The position numbers and the translations under genes were made by a program. A stretch of DNA of 64,000 bases from an uncultured Latescibacterota bacterium (GTDB lineage Bacteria; Latescibacterota; UBA2968; UBA8231). Positions 24,445 through 33,056 of the stretch are shown here, one piece after another (within the stretch, counting starts at the first letter, position 1; every line of letters begins with the position of its first letter). Below the pieces are notes generated by a model that was given only the letters and a program-made list of their open reading frames with translations, made no database searches and had not been told where the DNA came from. The DNA lies in the NCBI GenBank assembly GCA_951813615.1, contig OX638377.1, positions 4,118,599-4,182,598 on the forward strand, given 5' to 3'.

Positions 24445-25593
24445 TTACGACCTCCTTTGTGCAAAACGGGAAAGACGCAGGAATTCGATGGGATGCTGGG
24501 TATCGCCTTCCAGCGCCAGTTCAGCCAAGATTTCGCCCACTACCGGAGAGAATTTGAAGCCGTGGCCGGAAAAACCCGCCCCAAGCACCACGGCCGGGCA
24601 TTCGGGATGGATGTCCAAGACGAAGTTCTTATCCGGCGTCAGCGAATACATGCAGACGGCGTATTTGCTCAGCTCTGGTTGCAGCGCCGGGAAAAATCGC
24701 GCGATAAAATCGAGGACGCAGGACTGATCGCCGTCGGTCAATGCGCGATTGAGTTGAAGCGGGTCGGCTACCGGGTCGTGCGACACATTGTGCTCGGCCA
24801 ACTTGAGGCCCCACGGCGCTTCCGCGGGAAATCCATAGAAGTACTGTTCGCCGTCGGCGATGAAGAAGCAAGGGAACGCGCCGCGCGCGTACTGCTCCAC
24901 GCCGCGCCCCTGATACCACAACAGCACCTTGCGCACTGCGCACGCCGCCACGCCCAGCCGACATAACTCCGGCACCGCCCAAGCCCCAGTCGCCAACACC
25001 AATCGCGCAGCGAGCAAGCGCCGTCGCTCCGTCTCCACTACCACTCCTTCGCCCTCGCGCCGCCACGACAGCATTACCTCCCCAGTGTAGAGCTTCGCAC
25101 CGTGCTTCTGGGCCAACGCAACATGCCGGCGAACGCAGTCCTCGACCCGAAGAAAACCGCCTAGAGGATCGTAAAAGCCGCTCCATTCCTCGGGAAAAGC
25201 CAAGCTGGGATAGCGCTCGGCAATAGCTGCCGCATCAAGCTCCTCATGCGGCAGGTCGTGCTCTTGATAACACGCCGCTTGCCCTTGCATCGCCTCCGCG
25301 TTGGGATCGCCCGCCACCAGCAGCCCGACGCGGGCAAAAAGTTCCCCCGCCCCTTCGGCCTCTAGCTCATCCCACAGCGCGTAGGCCCGGTGCAACAGGG
25401 GCACGTAGTCAGGATGCTCCATATAGGCTTTGCGGATGATGCGGGTATCCCCGTGCGAAGATCCCCGGTCGTGGGCGATGCCAAAGCGCTCTACAGCGCA
25501 GACGCGCACGCCGCGACGCGCCAAATGGTACAGCGCGGCACTGCCCATGCCACCAGCCCCTGCGACGACGACATCGTATTGTTCTGTGATCAT
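24445..25593 (-). CDS. FAD-dependent sarcosine/N-methyl amino acid oxidase family protein
   Basis: This 382-residue flavoenzyme of the MSOX/MTOX type oxidises secondary or N-methylated amino acids. It has the Rossmann motif VVVAGAGGMGSAALYHLARRG, then ERFGIAHDRGSSHGDTR, in which Ser/His/Arg flank the flavin, and the C-terminal PVVLGAGFSGHGFKFSP. In MSOX a Cys near this C-terminal region carries the flavin; at the corresponding VCMYSLTPD segment a Cys is present. The ATG at 25593 has a GGGAGG site; 12 further upstream codons are open but not needed. Cotranscribed with the SDR downstream. Confidence 0.85.
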   Translation of the reverse strand: MITEQYDVVVAGAGGMGSAALYHLARRGVRVCAVERFGIAHDRGSSHGDTRIIRKAYMEHPDYVPLLHRAYALWDELEAEGAGELFARVGLLVAGDPNAEAMQGQAACYQEHDLPHEELDAAAIAERYPSLAFPEEWSGFYDPLGGFLRVEDCVRRHVALAQKHGAKLYTGEVMLSWRREGEGVVVETERRRLLAARLVLATGAWAVPELCRLGVAACAVRKVLLWYQGRGVEQYARGAFPCFFIADGEQYFYGFPAEAPWGLKLAEHNVSHDPVADPLQLNRALTDGDQSCVLDFIARFFPALQPELSKYAVCMYSLTPDKNFVLDIHPECPAVVLGAGFSGHGFKFSPVVGEILAELALEGDTQHPIEFLRLSRFAQRRS

Positions 25594-25729
25594 TTGATTA
25601 ACCTCCCATCGAATCCGGCCTTGATTCAAACTTCAAACTTCCCCCATCGCCCGCAACCCACAACTTGACGCTACTAGCCCCAACCGCGATACTTTTTTGT
25701 CTAAATCAACTTCAACTCAAGGCTTAGCC

Positions 25730-26293
25730 GTGCGCATTGTCACTGGCACCTATCGCGGTCGGCAGATTCCCTCCGGGCAACGCCTACGCCAGATCCGCCT
25801 CACCTCCACGCGCCTCAAAGAAGCCGTATTCTCCATGCTCGGCCCCGACTTGAAGGGCTGCACCTTCCTCGATCTTTGTGCTGGTTCGGGCCAAATGGGG
25901 CTCGAAGCACTGAGCCGAGGCGCGAGCGTCGAACTCAACGAGCCAGACCACCGACGACGGCGGCAGATTCGCTCGTTGCTCTACCAATGGAAAGCCGGCG
26001 TCGCGGGCCTGCACTCGGTCAAAGCCCAACACCTCATTCCCCAATTGGCAGAGGCTGGCCACCGCTTCGACATTGTGTACGCCGATCCCCCGTATCACGC
26101 CCGCTACTGCGGTGCCCCACTCCTGCTGGGCCTAATCGAAGCCCTCGGGGAATCCCCGCTCTTTAACGACGAGGGCCTGCTGTTCGTGCAGCACCAGATT
26201 GACCTAGACGTGCCCGAGCAGAGCGGCCACCTCGCGCTCACCGAGCAGCGAGCCTACGGCAACACCACCCTCAGCATCTATCGCCTCACCTGA
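25730..26293 (+). CDS. rsmD: 16S rRNA (guanine966-N2)-methyltransferase RsmD-like
   Basis: This protein of about 187 residues begins VRIVTGTYRGRQI, as RsmD proteins do. It has motif I FLDLCAGSGQMGLEALSRGA and the catalytic DPPY (IVYADPPYH). It should methylate G966 of 16S rRNA with SAM. The strand after motif I (VELNEPDHRRRR) is shorter than the usual V-x-V-E-x-D form, which is a small deviation. I prefer the GTG at 25730; the frame is open to a TTG at 25697. It leads a short run of plus-strand genes ending at 28180. Confidence 0.82.
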   Translation: MRIVTGTYRGRQIPSGQRLRQIRLTSTRLKEAVFSMLGPDLKGCTFLDLCAGSGQMGLEALSRGASVELNEPDHRRRRQIRSLLYQWKAGVAGLHSVKAQHLIPQLAEAGHRFDIVYADPPYHARYCGAPLLLGLIEALGESPLFNDEGLLFVQHQIDLDVPEQSGHLALTEQRAYGNTTLSIYRLT

Positions 26294-26297
26294 TCCC

Positions 26298-27395
26298 ATG
26301 AAAATTACCCACGTTGAAGCCATCCCCGTGCGCGTGCCCAGGCCGCAACCGTTCCAAAGCAGCCTCGGCACGCACCAAGCCTCTGAAAACGCCGTCGTCT
26401 TAATCCACACCGACGCTGGCCTCACCGGCCTCGGCGAAGCCTCCAGCATCTGGGATCGCCGAGGCCGTGGGGAAAGCGAGGCCATCAACGGGCTGCTCGC
26501 CGATATGCTCTGCGGCCTAGACCCGCGCCGCATCCGCGAGATCGCCGACCGCATGAATCAAGTCCTGCACCGCTCCTTCCCAGCCAAGGCCGGCATTGAA
26601 ATGGCCCTCTACGACTTAGTCGGCAAAGCTTGCGACGTGCCCGTGTACCAACTGTTAGGCGGCCAAGTCCGCGACCGCGTGCTGCTGAGCCATTCGCTGT
26701 CCATGGGCGACCCCGAGGCCATCGCCGCCCAAGCCCAGAGCCTAGTGGCACAAGGGTACAAGACCCTCAAGGCCAAAATCGGGCGGGACCTGCGCGCCGA
26801 CCTAGCCGTGCTCGCAGCCGTGCGCAGCGTAGTCGGCAGCGAGGTCGTCCTGCGCGTAGATGCCAACATGGGCTGGTCCTCCGCCAAGGAAGCCGTGCGC
26901 AGCATCGAAGCAATCGCGGACTTTGACTTGGAGCTAGTCGAGCAGCCCTTAGCGGCCGACGACTTAGAGGGATTGCGCTTTGTCCGCGAGCGCGTCTCGC
27001 TGCCCATCATGGCCGACGAGAGCGTTTGGACTCCGGCCGACGCCCTCAACTGCATCCGCCACCAGGCCGTCGATGTCTTCAACGTGTACGTGTCGGAAGC
27101 CGGCGGCTTGGGTGCAGCCGCGCGCATTTTCGCCATTGCCGAGGCGGCGCGTCTGCCCTGTATCATCGGCAGCATGCCCGAGCTGGGGATCGGCACCGCG
27201 GCCCAAGCCCACCTCGCCTTTGCCATGCCCAACTTGGGCTATGCCAGCGACGTGAACGGCTGCGTCTATCACCGCGGCGACGTCATCCGCGAAAAGCTGC
27301 CCATTGCCGACGGGTACATCCTCCCGCCATCCGGCCCGGGCCTCGGCGTCACTCTCGACGAGGACGCACTCGCAGAATACCGCTGCGACGGCTGA
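26298..27395 (+). CDS. Enolase-superfamily enzyme, MLE-type, with altered catalytic Lys
   Basis: This 365-residue muconate lactonizing enzyme/dipeptide epimerase-type protein has the KxK motif at Lys158 and Lys160 (TLKAKIG). Metal ligands are Asp188 (VDANMGW), Glu215 (LVEQPL) and Asp240 (ADES). In the usual NIKxxKxGG strand the second catalytic Lys is missing: the segment reads NVYVSEAGG, with Glu267 at that place. A simple two-base epimerase mechanism is therefore unlikely. A dehydratase or cycloisomerase role is possible. The TGATG overlap couples it to the following HisA gene. Confidence 0.82.
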   Translation: MKITHVEAIPVRVPRPQPFQSSLGTHQASENAVVLIHTDAGLTGLGEASSIWDRRGRGESEAINGLLADMLCGLDPRRIREIADRMNQVLHRSFPAKAGIEMALYDLVGKACDVPVYQLLGGQVRDRVLLSHSLSMGDPEAIAAQAQSLVAQGYKTLKAKIGRDLRADLAVLAAVRSVVGSEVVLRVDANMGWSSAKEAVRSIEAIADFDLELVEQPLAADDLEGLRFVRERVSLPIMADESVWTPADALNCIRHQAVDVFNVYVSEAGGLGAAARIFAIAEAARLPCIIGSMPELGIGTAAQAHLAFAMPNLGYASDVNGCVYHRGDVIREKLPIADGYILPPSGPGLGVTLDEDALAEYRCDG

Positions 27396-28180
27396 TGCGC
27401 TTCCGGCCCTGTATCGACCTGCACGAGGGGCAAGTCAAGCAGATCGTCGGCACCAGCCTAGGCGACGGCAGCGCCCCCCAAACCCACTTCATCGCCCCCC
27501 ATCCGCCTGCTTACTTTGCGACGCGCTATGGCCGCGACCAACTCTTCGGCGGCCACGTCATCATGCTCGGTCCGGGCAACGAGGACGCAGCGACACAGGC
27601 GTTGGCCGCCTTCCCCGGCGGCTTGCAGGTCGGCGGCGGCATCCGTCCCGACAATGCGGCGGCTTGGCTCAGTCGCGGTGCCGCGCAGGTGATCGTCACT
27701 TCCTACGTCTTCAGCGACGGCCAGCTCCACCACGACCGACTGGCGCAAATGGTAGCTGCGGTGGGGCGCGACCAATTGGTCTTAGACCTCAGTTGCAGCA
27801 AACGCGATGAGCGCTACGTGGTGATGACCGACCGCTGGCAAAAGGCCACAGACTTTGCTATCAGCGCGGACAACTTGGCGCTTCTCGCCGAGTCTTGCAG
27901 CGAATTCCTCATTCACGCCACTGGGGTCGAGGGCAAGCAGCAGGGAGTCGATGACGAACTCGTCGCGCTCTTGGGCGAGATCGCGCCCATCCCGACGACG
28001 TACGCCGGCGGCGTGAGCAGTACCGAGGACATCGAGATACTCCGCAAGCTCGGCCAAGGGAAATTGGATTTTACGGTGGGAGCAGCGCTAGACATTTTCG
28101 GGGGTACGGGGCTGCGCTACGAGGATATGTTGGCATACCGAGGGGAGGCCGAGGGCGAGGACAACCGTCCCAACTTGTAG
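27395..28180 (+). CDS. hisA: Phosphoribosylformimino-AICAR-P isomerase, eukaryote-type (HIS6-like HisA)
   Basis: This 261-residue TIM-barrel protein should convert ProFAR to PRFAR, the fourth step of histidine synthesis. The sequence follows the yeast HIS6/plant type and not the common bacterial HisA: RPCIDLHEGQVKQIVG, HVIMLGPGNEDAA, LQVGGGI, VIVTSYVF, LVLDLSCSKRD, EFLIHATGVEGKQQGVD and FTVGAALDIFGG. Catalytic acids would be the Asp of CIDLH and the Asp of GVD or VLDLS. The ATG at 27395 shares bases with the upstream stop. No other his gene is nearby. Confidence 0.85.
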   Translation: MRFRPCIDLHEGQVKQIVGTSLGDGSAPQTHFIAPHPPAYFATRYGRDQLFGGHVIMLGPGNEDAATQALAAFPGGLQVGGGIRPDNAAAWLSRGAAQVIVTSYVFSDGQLHHDRLAQMVAAVGRDQLVLDLSCSKRDERYVVMTDRWQKATDFAISADNLALLAESCSEFLIHATGVEGKQQGVDDELVALLGEIAPIPTTYAGGVSSTEDIEILRKLGQGKLDFTVGAALDIFGGTGLRYEDMLAYRGEAEGEDNRPNL

Positions 28181-28200
28181 CGCTTGACGGCGACCGAGGG

Positions 28201-28632
28201 TCAGATAGCGGCCAGAGTGTAGTCGGCGTACCGGACGGTGCATTCAAGTTTGGTGACCGCAGGATCATACTGCATATACCAGTGGTTGATTACATCCCGC
28301 CCGAGCAGCGATGGCAATTCTTCGTTGCTCTCGTGCGGCTCGGCGATGGACAACTCTAGTCCATAGAGTCTTGTCTGCGGCTTGTCAGCAAAAGCGAGAA
28401 TCGCTGGTTCGCGAAAGTAAGAGGAACTACCGCCTATGCCCTTAGAGGTTGTTCTGTTCTCAAGCTGATTAAAGGGCATACGTGCCCTTCGGGCATCTCG
28501 TGGATGCAGGCACGTCCCATCAGCACCCGTATCCAACAGGAACGTTACGACCTCACGGACATTTAGGCGTGGGATGATAACGAGGCCCTCAACGTATGGT
28601 CGTCCCCGGTCATCAAACTCGCCGATGATCAT
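28201..28632 (-). CDS. Retropepsin-like aspartic protease
   Basis: This 143-residue protein has a single pepsin-like lobe with the active-site FLLDTGADGTCLHP and the second signature LLGRDVI. One such lobe must dimerise to form an active site, as in retroviral proteases. There is no signal peptide. It follows a DUF5678-like gene with an ATGA overlap. The pairing of a small retropepsin-like protein with a short DUF5678-type protein recurs in bacteria as I recall; its function is unknown to me. Confidence 0.78.
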   Translation of the reverse strand: MIIGEFDDRGRPYVEGLVIIPRLNVREVVTFLLDTGADGTCLHPRDARRARMPFNQLENRTTSKGIGGSSSYFREPAILAFADKPQTRLYGLELSIAEPHESNEELPSLLGRDVINHWYMQYDPAVTKLECTVRYADYTLAAI

Positions 28633-28913
28633 AGGATCAGTAGGGGTGGGTCTGTGTCCAAGAAGTCGATCACTACGTCCGCTCCGTGTAGCCCCTGGCT
28701 CTCAACCTCCCTAAGCACCTCATCCATGGAGTCACCGATGGCTAAAACTCCCTGCTGTCCCATTGCGACCCACTTGTCAGGGTGCCTTTCCACTAGACTG
28801 GGGCGCTCCTTTCTCATGCGAGCGACGATTTCGTGGTACTCGTCCATCTCATCCATCAAGGCTTTGGCACCACCCAATCCCTCAACGACCTCTTTCACAT
28901 AGTCCTTGTTCAT
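28629..28913 (-). CDS. DUF5678-like small protein
   Basis: This 94-residue protein has an N-terminal helical, charged part (about 1-45) followed by a domain with DKWVAMGQQGVLAIGDSMDEVLREVESQG and VVIDFLDTDPP, the pattern of DUF5678. It is translationally coupled to the retropepsin-like gene downstream. It could be a partner or a substrate of that protease. The family assignment is from pattern only. Confidence 0.6.
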   Translation of the reverse strand: MNKDYVKEVVEGLGGAKALMDEMDEYHEIVARMRKERPSLVERHPDKWVAMGQQGVLAIGDSMDEVLREVESQGLHGADVVIDFLDTDPPLLIL

Positions 28914-29051
28914 AAGATATCCCCTTCTCTTCTGAGATAGCTTCCCGAACTACGTTTGACAATCAAATTCTGGCTCTTGTGTAGTATTCATCGAGTTATC
29001 TTAACGTCCCGTATCGCCCAAACTCTGTCAAGCAACGCCGCTGCCGCCAAG

Positions 29052-32000
29052 CTACACCGCCACCACCGCTTCCGTATCCCCTGCGGCCAGCGCATTCATA
29101 TACGCCATCGTCATATCGCGGGTGCGGTATGTTCCGCAGGCGGCTTTGTCTTCGCGGCGGACGATGGGGAAGGTGTCGAGCACGTATTCGGCGTCGTCCC
29201 GCGACAGGCCGTAGAGGTGGAAGTAGAGCGCGTCGAGACGGGCGCGGAGGTGGCGGCGTTCCTCTCCGTCCCAGATGAAGGGCTCGCCGTCGTAGCCGAG
29301 GTCGCGGGCGAAGGGGGCCATGTCATGGGCGGTGTACGTGAGTCGGAGCACGTGATCGCGGATGAGGTCGCGGGCGCTCGTCTCGCCGAAGGGATGGTCG
29401 TAGTCAGCGGGGGCGATGACGGGGAGTTGTTCGACGATATACCAATTCAGATGAGTGCCTTGGGCCTTTTGTCTTGCAACGAAGTCCACACACATGGCAT
29501 TGAGATTCGCTATGAGGTACGCTGTGGCCAAGGCGTCGGCGCTGACAAGTAGAGGAATAGTATTCCCAACACCCGCCCAAGGAATCATGGAGGAGATTAC
29601 TGTTCTCGCATCCGTCGACCTAGCGATGTCGCGGAAGCCCAGCGTATATCCGCGACTTTGGGGCAAAGTCTCCTCTACATTGTGAGCTGGCACCCAATAC
29701 TGTGTTTGAGGAAGAAAATCGGGGGCTGCGTGCTGCGCTTCAGTTACTTCCTCGCTGAGGTATGGGTTGTGCGTACTCTTTGGGTTGAATCGAACAGAAT
29801 TGGCCCGGTGGTCGAACTGGTGAATCATCCGGCCCTGATACAGCGGCAAGTACAACTCCTTGCCTTTCTTCCAGTGATTGCCCTCGACCGGATAGAAACC
29901 TTCCTCATCGAGTTGTTCAGCAGTCTTGAAAAGATTCGAGTCGTTGGTCATGTGAAACATCGTGGCGTACTTCACCGGCCACGCGCGCTTCTTTTTACTT
30001 TGCAGATGCTTCACCAACACCGGATGCTGCTTGTAGATGCGCCGCGTGATCTCCGCGTCCCGTCGGCGGCGGAACACAGGCGCAGTGCCGGTATTCGGAT
30101 TCACGCGGGCGAAGTCGTCCGGCGTCAATGGAAAGCAGCGGTCCTCGTCATGGACTGTTTTCGTGTCGTGCAGAAAGAAGGCGCATTCGGCCTGGTCGAA
30201 TCGTCGCTCCTCGCCGCCCAAGATGAGAGCGCAGAATTTGAAAGAAGCGTGAACGTCCTTGAAGAATATCTTTCTATTCTCAAAATCGAATAGACCGCCC
30301 ACCCGTCCGTTGGTCGAAACGGATTGGAAAAACCGGGCCGCCGTCTTGTCGGCATAAATGCCCGACGGCGTCAGTAAGCCGACAAAACCATCCGGCTTAA
30401 TCAGGCTCATAGACCGCTCGACGAATAGCGAATACAGATTGATGTCGCCGCCGCTGAGCAACGGATAATCGCCACCGGAGCGAACCATTTGGCTTAGGCT
30501 CTCGGCCTGCGCCTTGGCCGCGTCGAACTCAGCCGCAAGAGACGCTCCCTGCTTGCGCAACTGCTGAATGCCCTTGCGCCGCGCCGCCGCCGTCGGTGCC
30601 AGAGCGAGTTCTAGGTCACGAGTTGCAAACCACTCGACTTCTTGCAGCTTGATCCGATCCCACGGCGGGTTGCCAATAACCGCGTCAAAGCCGCCTTGCG
30701 GACGGCTTTCCTGCCACCTATGCCACACCCCCGGAAAGGCCACCTCCCAATGCAGAAAGCCCTCGCGGTTGGCAATGGTTCGCGCCTCGCGCCACAACTC
30801 GGCAAATCGCGTGTCGTCGGCAGCACCCATTCCCTCTGGCCCTCGCGCCAAAAGCTCGTAAGCATTCGCCGTATGCTGACCGAGCGTCGTAACCAGTGGT
30901 CCCTCAAATTCATCGCGTTCTTTCTTCTTCATTCCAGCCGTCAGCCAACGCCAACCGCACAAAAAGTCGAGCAAGCCGCGTAGGTCAGCGGTCGTCTCCT
31001 CTACCCCGTCGAACAACTCCGCCGACTCCTGCACCTCCGCCACGTCCGCATCGGACATCTCCTCAATCCGCTGCATCCCGTCGGTGGCTGTCTCCGCCCC
31101 AGCAATGGCGCTACCGGCAAACATCCCGCCGAGCCGGTGCAACTCATCCGTAGCGTCCCGCACCCGCAGACCAACCAGCGAGTCGCCGCAACGCAAATGG
31201 TGATCGAGAAAAGACAGCGGCGCACCCACCGTAAAACTGTGCAACCACAGCGACACCTTGGCCAACTCGACCGTCAGCCGATTCTTGTCCACCCCGTAAA
31301 TACAGCGCTTGAGCACCATGCGGCGAATAATGGCTTGATCGGTAAGCTGCGCCTCGTCCAAAACCCAATTCGATTCGTCAGCCCGTTTGCGAATGTCCTC
31401 CCGAATCGCCGCCACACGCCCGACCAACGGCGACGCGTACTCGCCGTCCAACCACTCCGGAACCTCGGGAACGAGCTCGATCAACTCGGCGATGTAGTCC
31501 GACAGGAAATCCACCGCCGTGACAAGGAAGTGCCCACTACCCATCGCCGGGTCCAAAACTTTGAGGTCTAGTACGGCTTCTGCCGGATCGAGTTGCTCAA
31601 GCTCCTCCCGCCGTTCTTGCTTGGATCGACGGTCGCTCTTGAGCGCGTCGGCTTTTTCCACAAAGGCATTACGCCGCTCGTCGGCCAGCGGCTTCAAAGT
31701 CCGCTCGACAATCAGATCGACGAGTTCCTGAGAGGTATAGAAACTGCCGCTGTCCTTGCGGGCATACGGATTGGGACGGATAGAAATTTTGTCGTCGTCA
31801 TCGCGCACCGGCTCGCGCTCCAGTAGCCGCTCGTAGATCGAGCCAAGCTGCTGCACCGACATGTCGCGGTAGTTGACGAAACGCCGCACGCCCTGTGAAT
31901 CCTTGGCGTGGCTCAGACCGTAGATGATCGGCGCGATTTCTTTGTCGGCCAGACGGACCGTTTCCAACAATGGAGCAGCTTCCGCCGCAAACAGCCCGCC

Positions 32001-33041
32001 ATTGTACGGCGGCAGACCAATGGACTCGTCGCCCTTGTCAATGAGCTTAAATAACGTCGTCAGGTGATCGTAATAATTGGTAGCAATCGCCGAGTACGTG
32101 TCGTCAGCCGCCATCCGGCGCGCAATCTCGTCGCGGACGGACTTGCGCAAACCATAGTCGTCGTATCGCTCGTCGTTGACCGGCAATAGCCCCCGATCCT
32201 CGGCATAGAGCACAAACAGCAGCCGATAGAGAAAGATCAACGCCGCATCCCGGCTCTCGACGAGGCTTTCCTCCGACTTCTCCGCAAGCGCATTGACGAG
32301 ATTGGGAAACACCCGCTCAAACACCACCCCCGAAAGATCCTGCGCGACCTGTTCCTCATAGCGCCGACCCTCAGCCAGCGCCTCTTCAAGAAACGTAGTC
32401 GTGGCCCCATCTCGCAGCGTGAAGGATTCGCGACGGAACAACAAATGAAAAACGCGGAGCTCATCTTCCTTGCCGGGCTCGAGCAATTCTGCCAGATCGG
32501 CTTCAAAGTAGCCGCTAGCACGCGGTCGGGCGCGGTAGTCGTACAGCCGCCATACACTGCCATTGCTCAGAATGCCCCAGCGAATGTGCCCCTCCGACTC
32601 GATCTCAGCCGTCGCCAAGTACCTAAGAATTTGACCGTGCGGCGTCCCACGCTGCGCACGATCATTCCGGTCGCGGCTGTCGAGCGAGAGCCCAAAGCGC
32701 TTACTCTCTTCAACTACTGTCGCGTTCTGGAAGGGATTCTCAGCCCGCGCCTTGGATTCGGCGTCAGCGAAAAGCAGATGATCGGGAATGTCCTCATGGC
32801 CAGCGGCGCTTGGCTGAGGCACGTACTCGGTCCATCCCAATAGCTCTAGAACCGGACGAATCAGCTCTTCCTCCGTGCGAGCTTCGTTGGGATTTCGGGA
32901 ACGGCTGAGGGCGCTGTGATGCCGGGCAACGCCATTCCTAAACGCAGCAAACGCTTCCGGCTGGTCAACAGACGCTTGCCACTCGGGCGTGGTCTTTATG
33001 CCGTCGGTGAGGAAATAGTGAGTGAATAGCTGGCCGGTCAT
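29052..33041 (-). CDS. Eco57I-type restriction-modification fusion protein (type IIG-like)
   Basis: This single 1329-residue polypeptide combines nuclease and adenine methyltransferase. The N-terminal region has a VVEESKRFG segment near residue 110 that could be the ExK part of a PD-(D/E)xK nuclease. The N6-adenine methylase core has motif I LDPAMGSGHFL near 500 and the catalytic NPPWD near 790. The C-terminal part (about 1000-1300) is the presumed target-recognition region. No separate specificity subunit or helicase is present, so it may act alone. The start is 15 bases after the stop of the Nramp-like gene, with a weak ribosome site. Phage defence is the expected role. Confidence 0.82.
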   Translation of the reverse strand: MTGQLFTHYFLTDGIKTTPEWQASVDQPEAFAAFRNGVARHHSALSRSRNPNEARTEEELIRPVLELLGWTEYVPQPSAAGHEDIPDHLLFADAESKARAENPFQNATVVEESKRFGLSLDSRDRNDRAQRGTPHGQILRYLATAEIESEGHIRWGILSNGSVWRLYDYRARPRASGYFEADLAELLEPGKEDELRVFHLLFRRESFTLRDGATTTFLEEALAEGRRYEEQVAQDLSGVVFERVFPNLVNALAEKSEESLVESRDAALIFLYRLLFVLYAEDRGLLPVNDERYDDYGLRKSVRDEIARRMAADDTYSAIATNYYDHLTTLFKLIDKGDESIGLPPYNGGLFAAEAAPLLETVRLADKEIAPIIYGLSHAKDSQGVRRFVNYRDMSVQQLGSIYERLLEREPVRDDDDKISIRPNPYARKDSGSFYTSQELVDLIVERTLKPLADERRNAFVEKADALKSDRRSKQERREELEQLDPAEAVLDLKVLDPAMGSGHFLVTAVDFLSDYIAELIELVPEVPEWLDGEYASPLVGRVAAIREDIRKRADESNWVLDEAQLTDQAIIRRMVLKRCIYGVDKNRLTVELAKVSLWLHSFTVGAPLSFLDHHLRCGDSLVGLRVRDATDELHRLGGMFAGSAIAGAETATDGMQRIEEMSDADVAEVQESAELFDGVEETTADLRGLLDFLCGWRWLTAGMKKKERDEFEGPLVTTLGQHTANAYELLARGPEGMGAADDTRFAELWREARTIANREGFLHWEVAFPGVWHRWQESRPQGGFDAVIGNPPWDRIKLQEVEWFATRDLELALAPTAAARRKGIQQLRKQGASLAAEFDAAKAQAESLSQMVRSGGDYPLLSGGDINLYSLFVERSMSLIKPDGFVGLLTPSGIYADKTAARFFQSVSTNGRVGGLFDFENRKIFFKDVHASFKFCALILGGEERRFDQAECAFFLHDTKTVHDEDRCFPLTPDDFARVNPNTGTAPVFRRRRDAEITRRIYKQHPVLVKHLQSKKKRAWPVKYATMFHMTNDSNLFKTAEQLDEEGFYPVEGNHWKKGKELYLPLYQGRMIHQFDHRANSVRFNPKSTHNPYLSEEVTEAQHAAPDFLPQTQYWVPAHNVEETLPQSRGYTLGFRDIARSTDARTVISSMIPWAGVGNTIPLLVSADALATAYLIANLNAMCVDFVARQKAQGTHLNWYIVEQLPVIAPADYDHPFGETSARDLIRDHVLRLTYTAHDMAPFARDLGYDGEPFIWDGEERRHLRARLDALYFHLYGLSRDDAEYVLDTFPIVRREDKAACGTYRTRDMTMAYMNALAAGDTEAVVAV

Positions 33042-33056
33042 ATTGAAAGAAAGCCG

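Noticed and set aside
26609..27232. A 207-codon minus-strand frame opposite an enolase-superfamily gene
   Set aside because: Shadow of a clear gene; Ser/Thr/Ala-rich and without domains.
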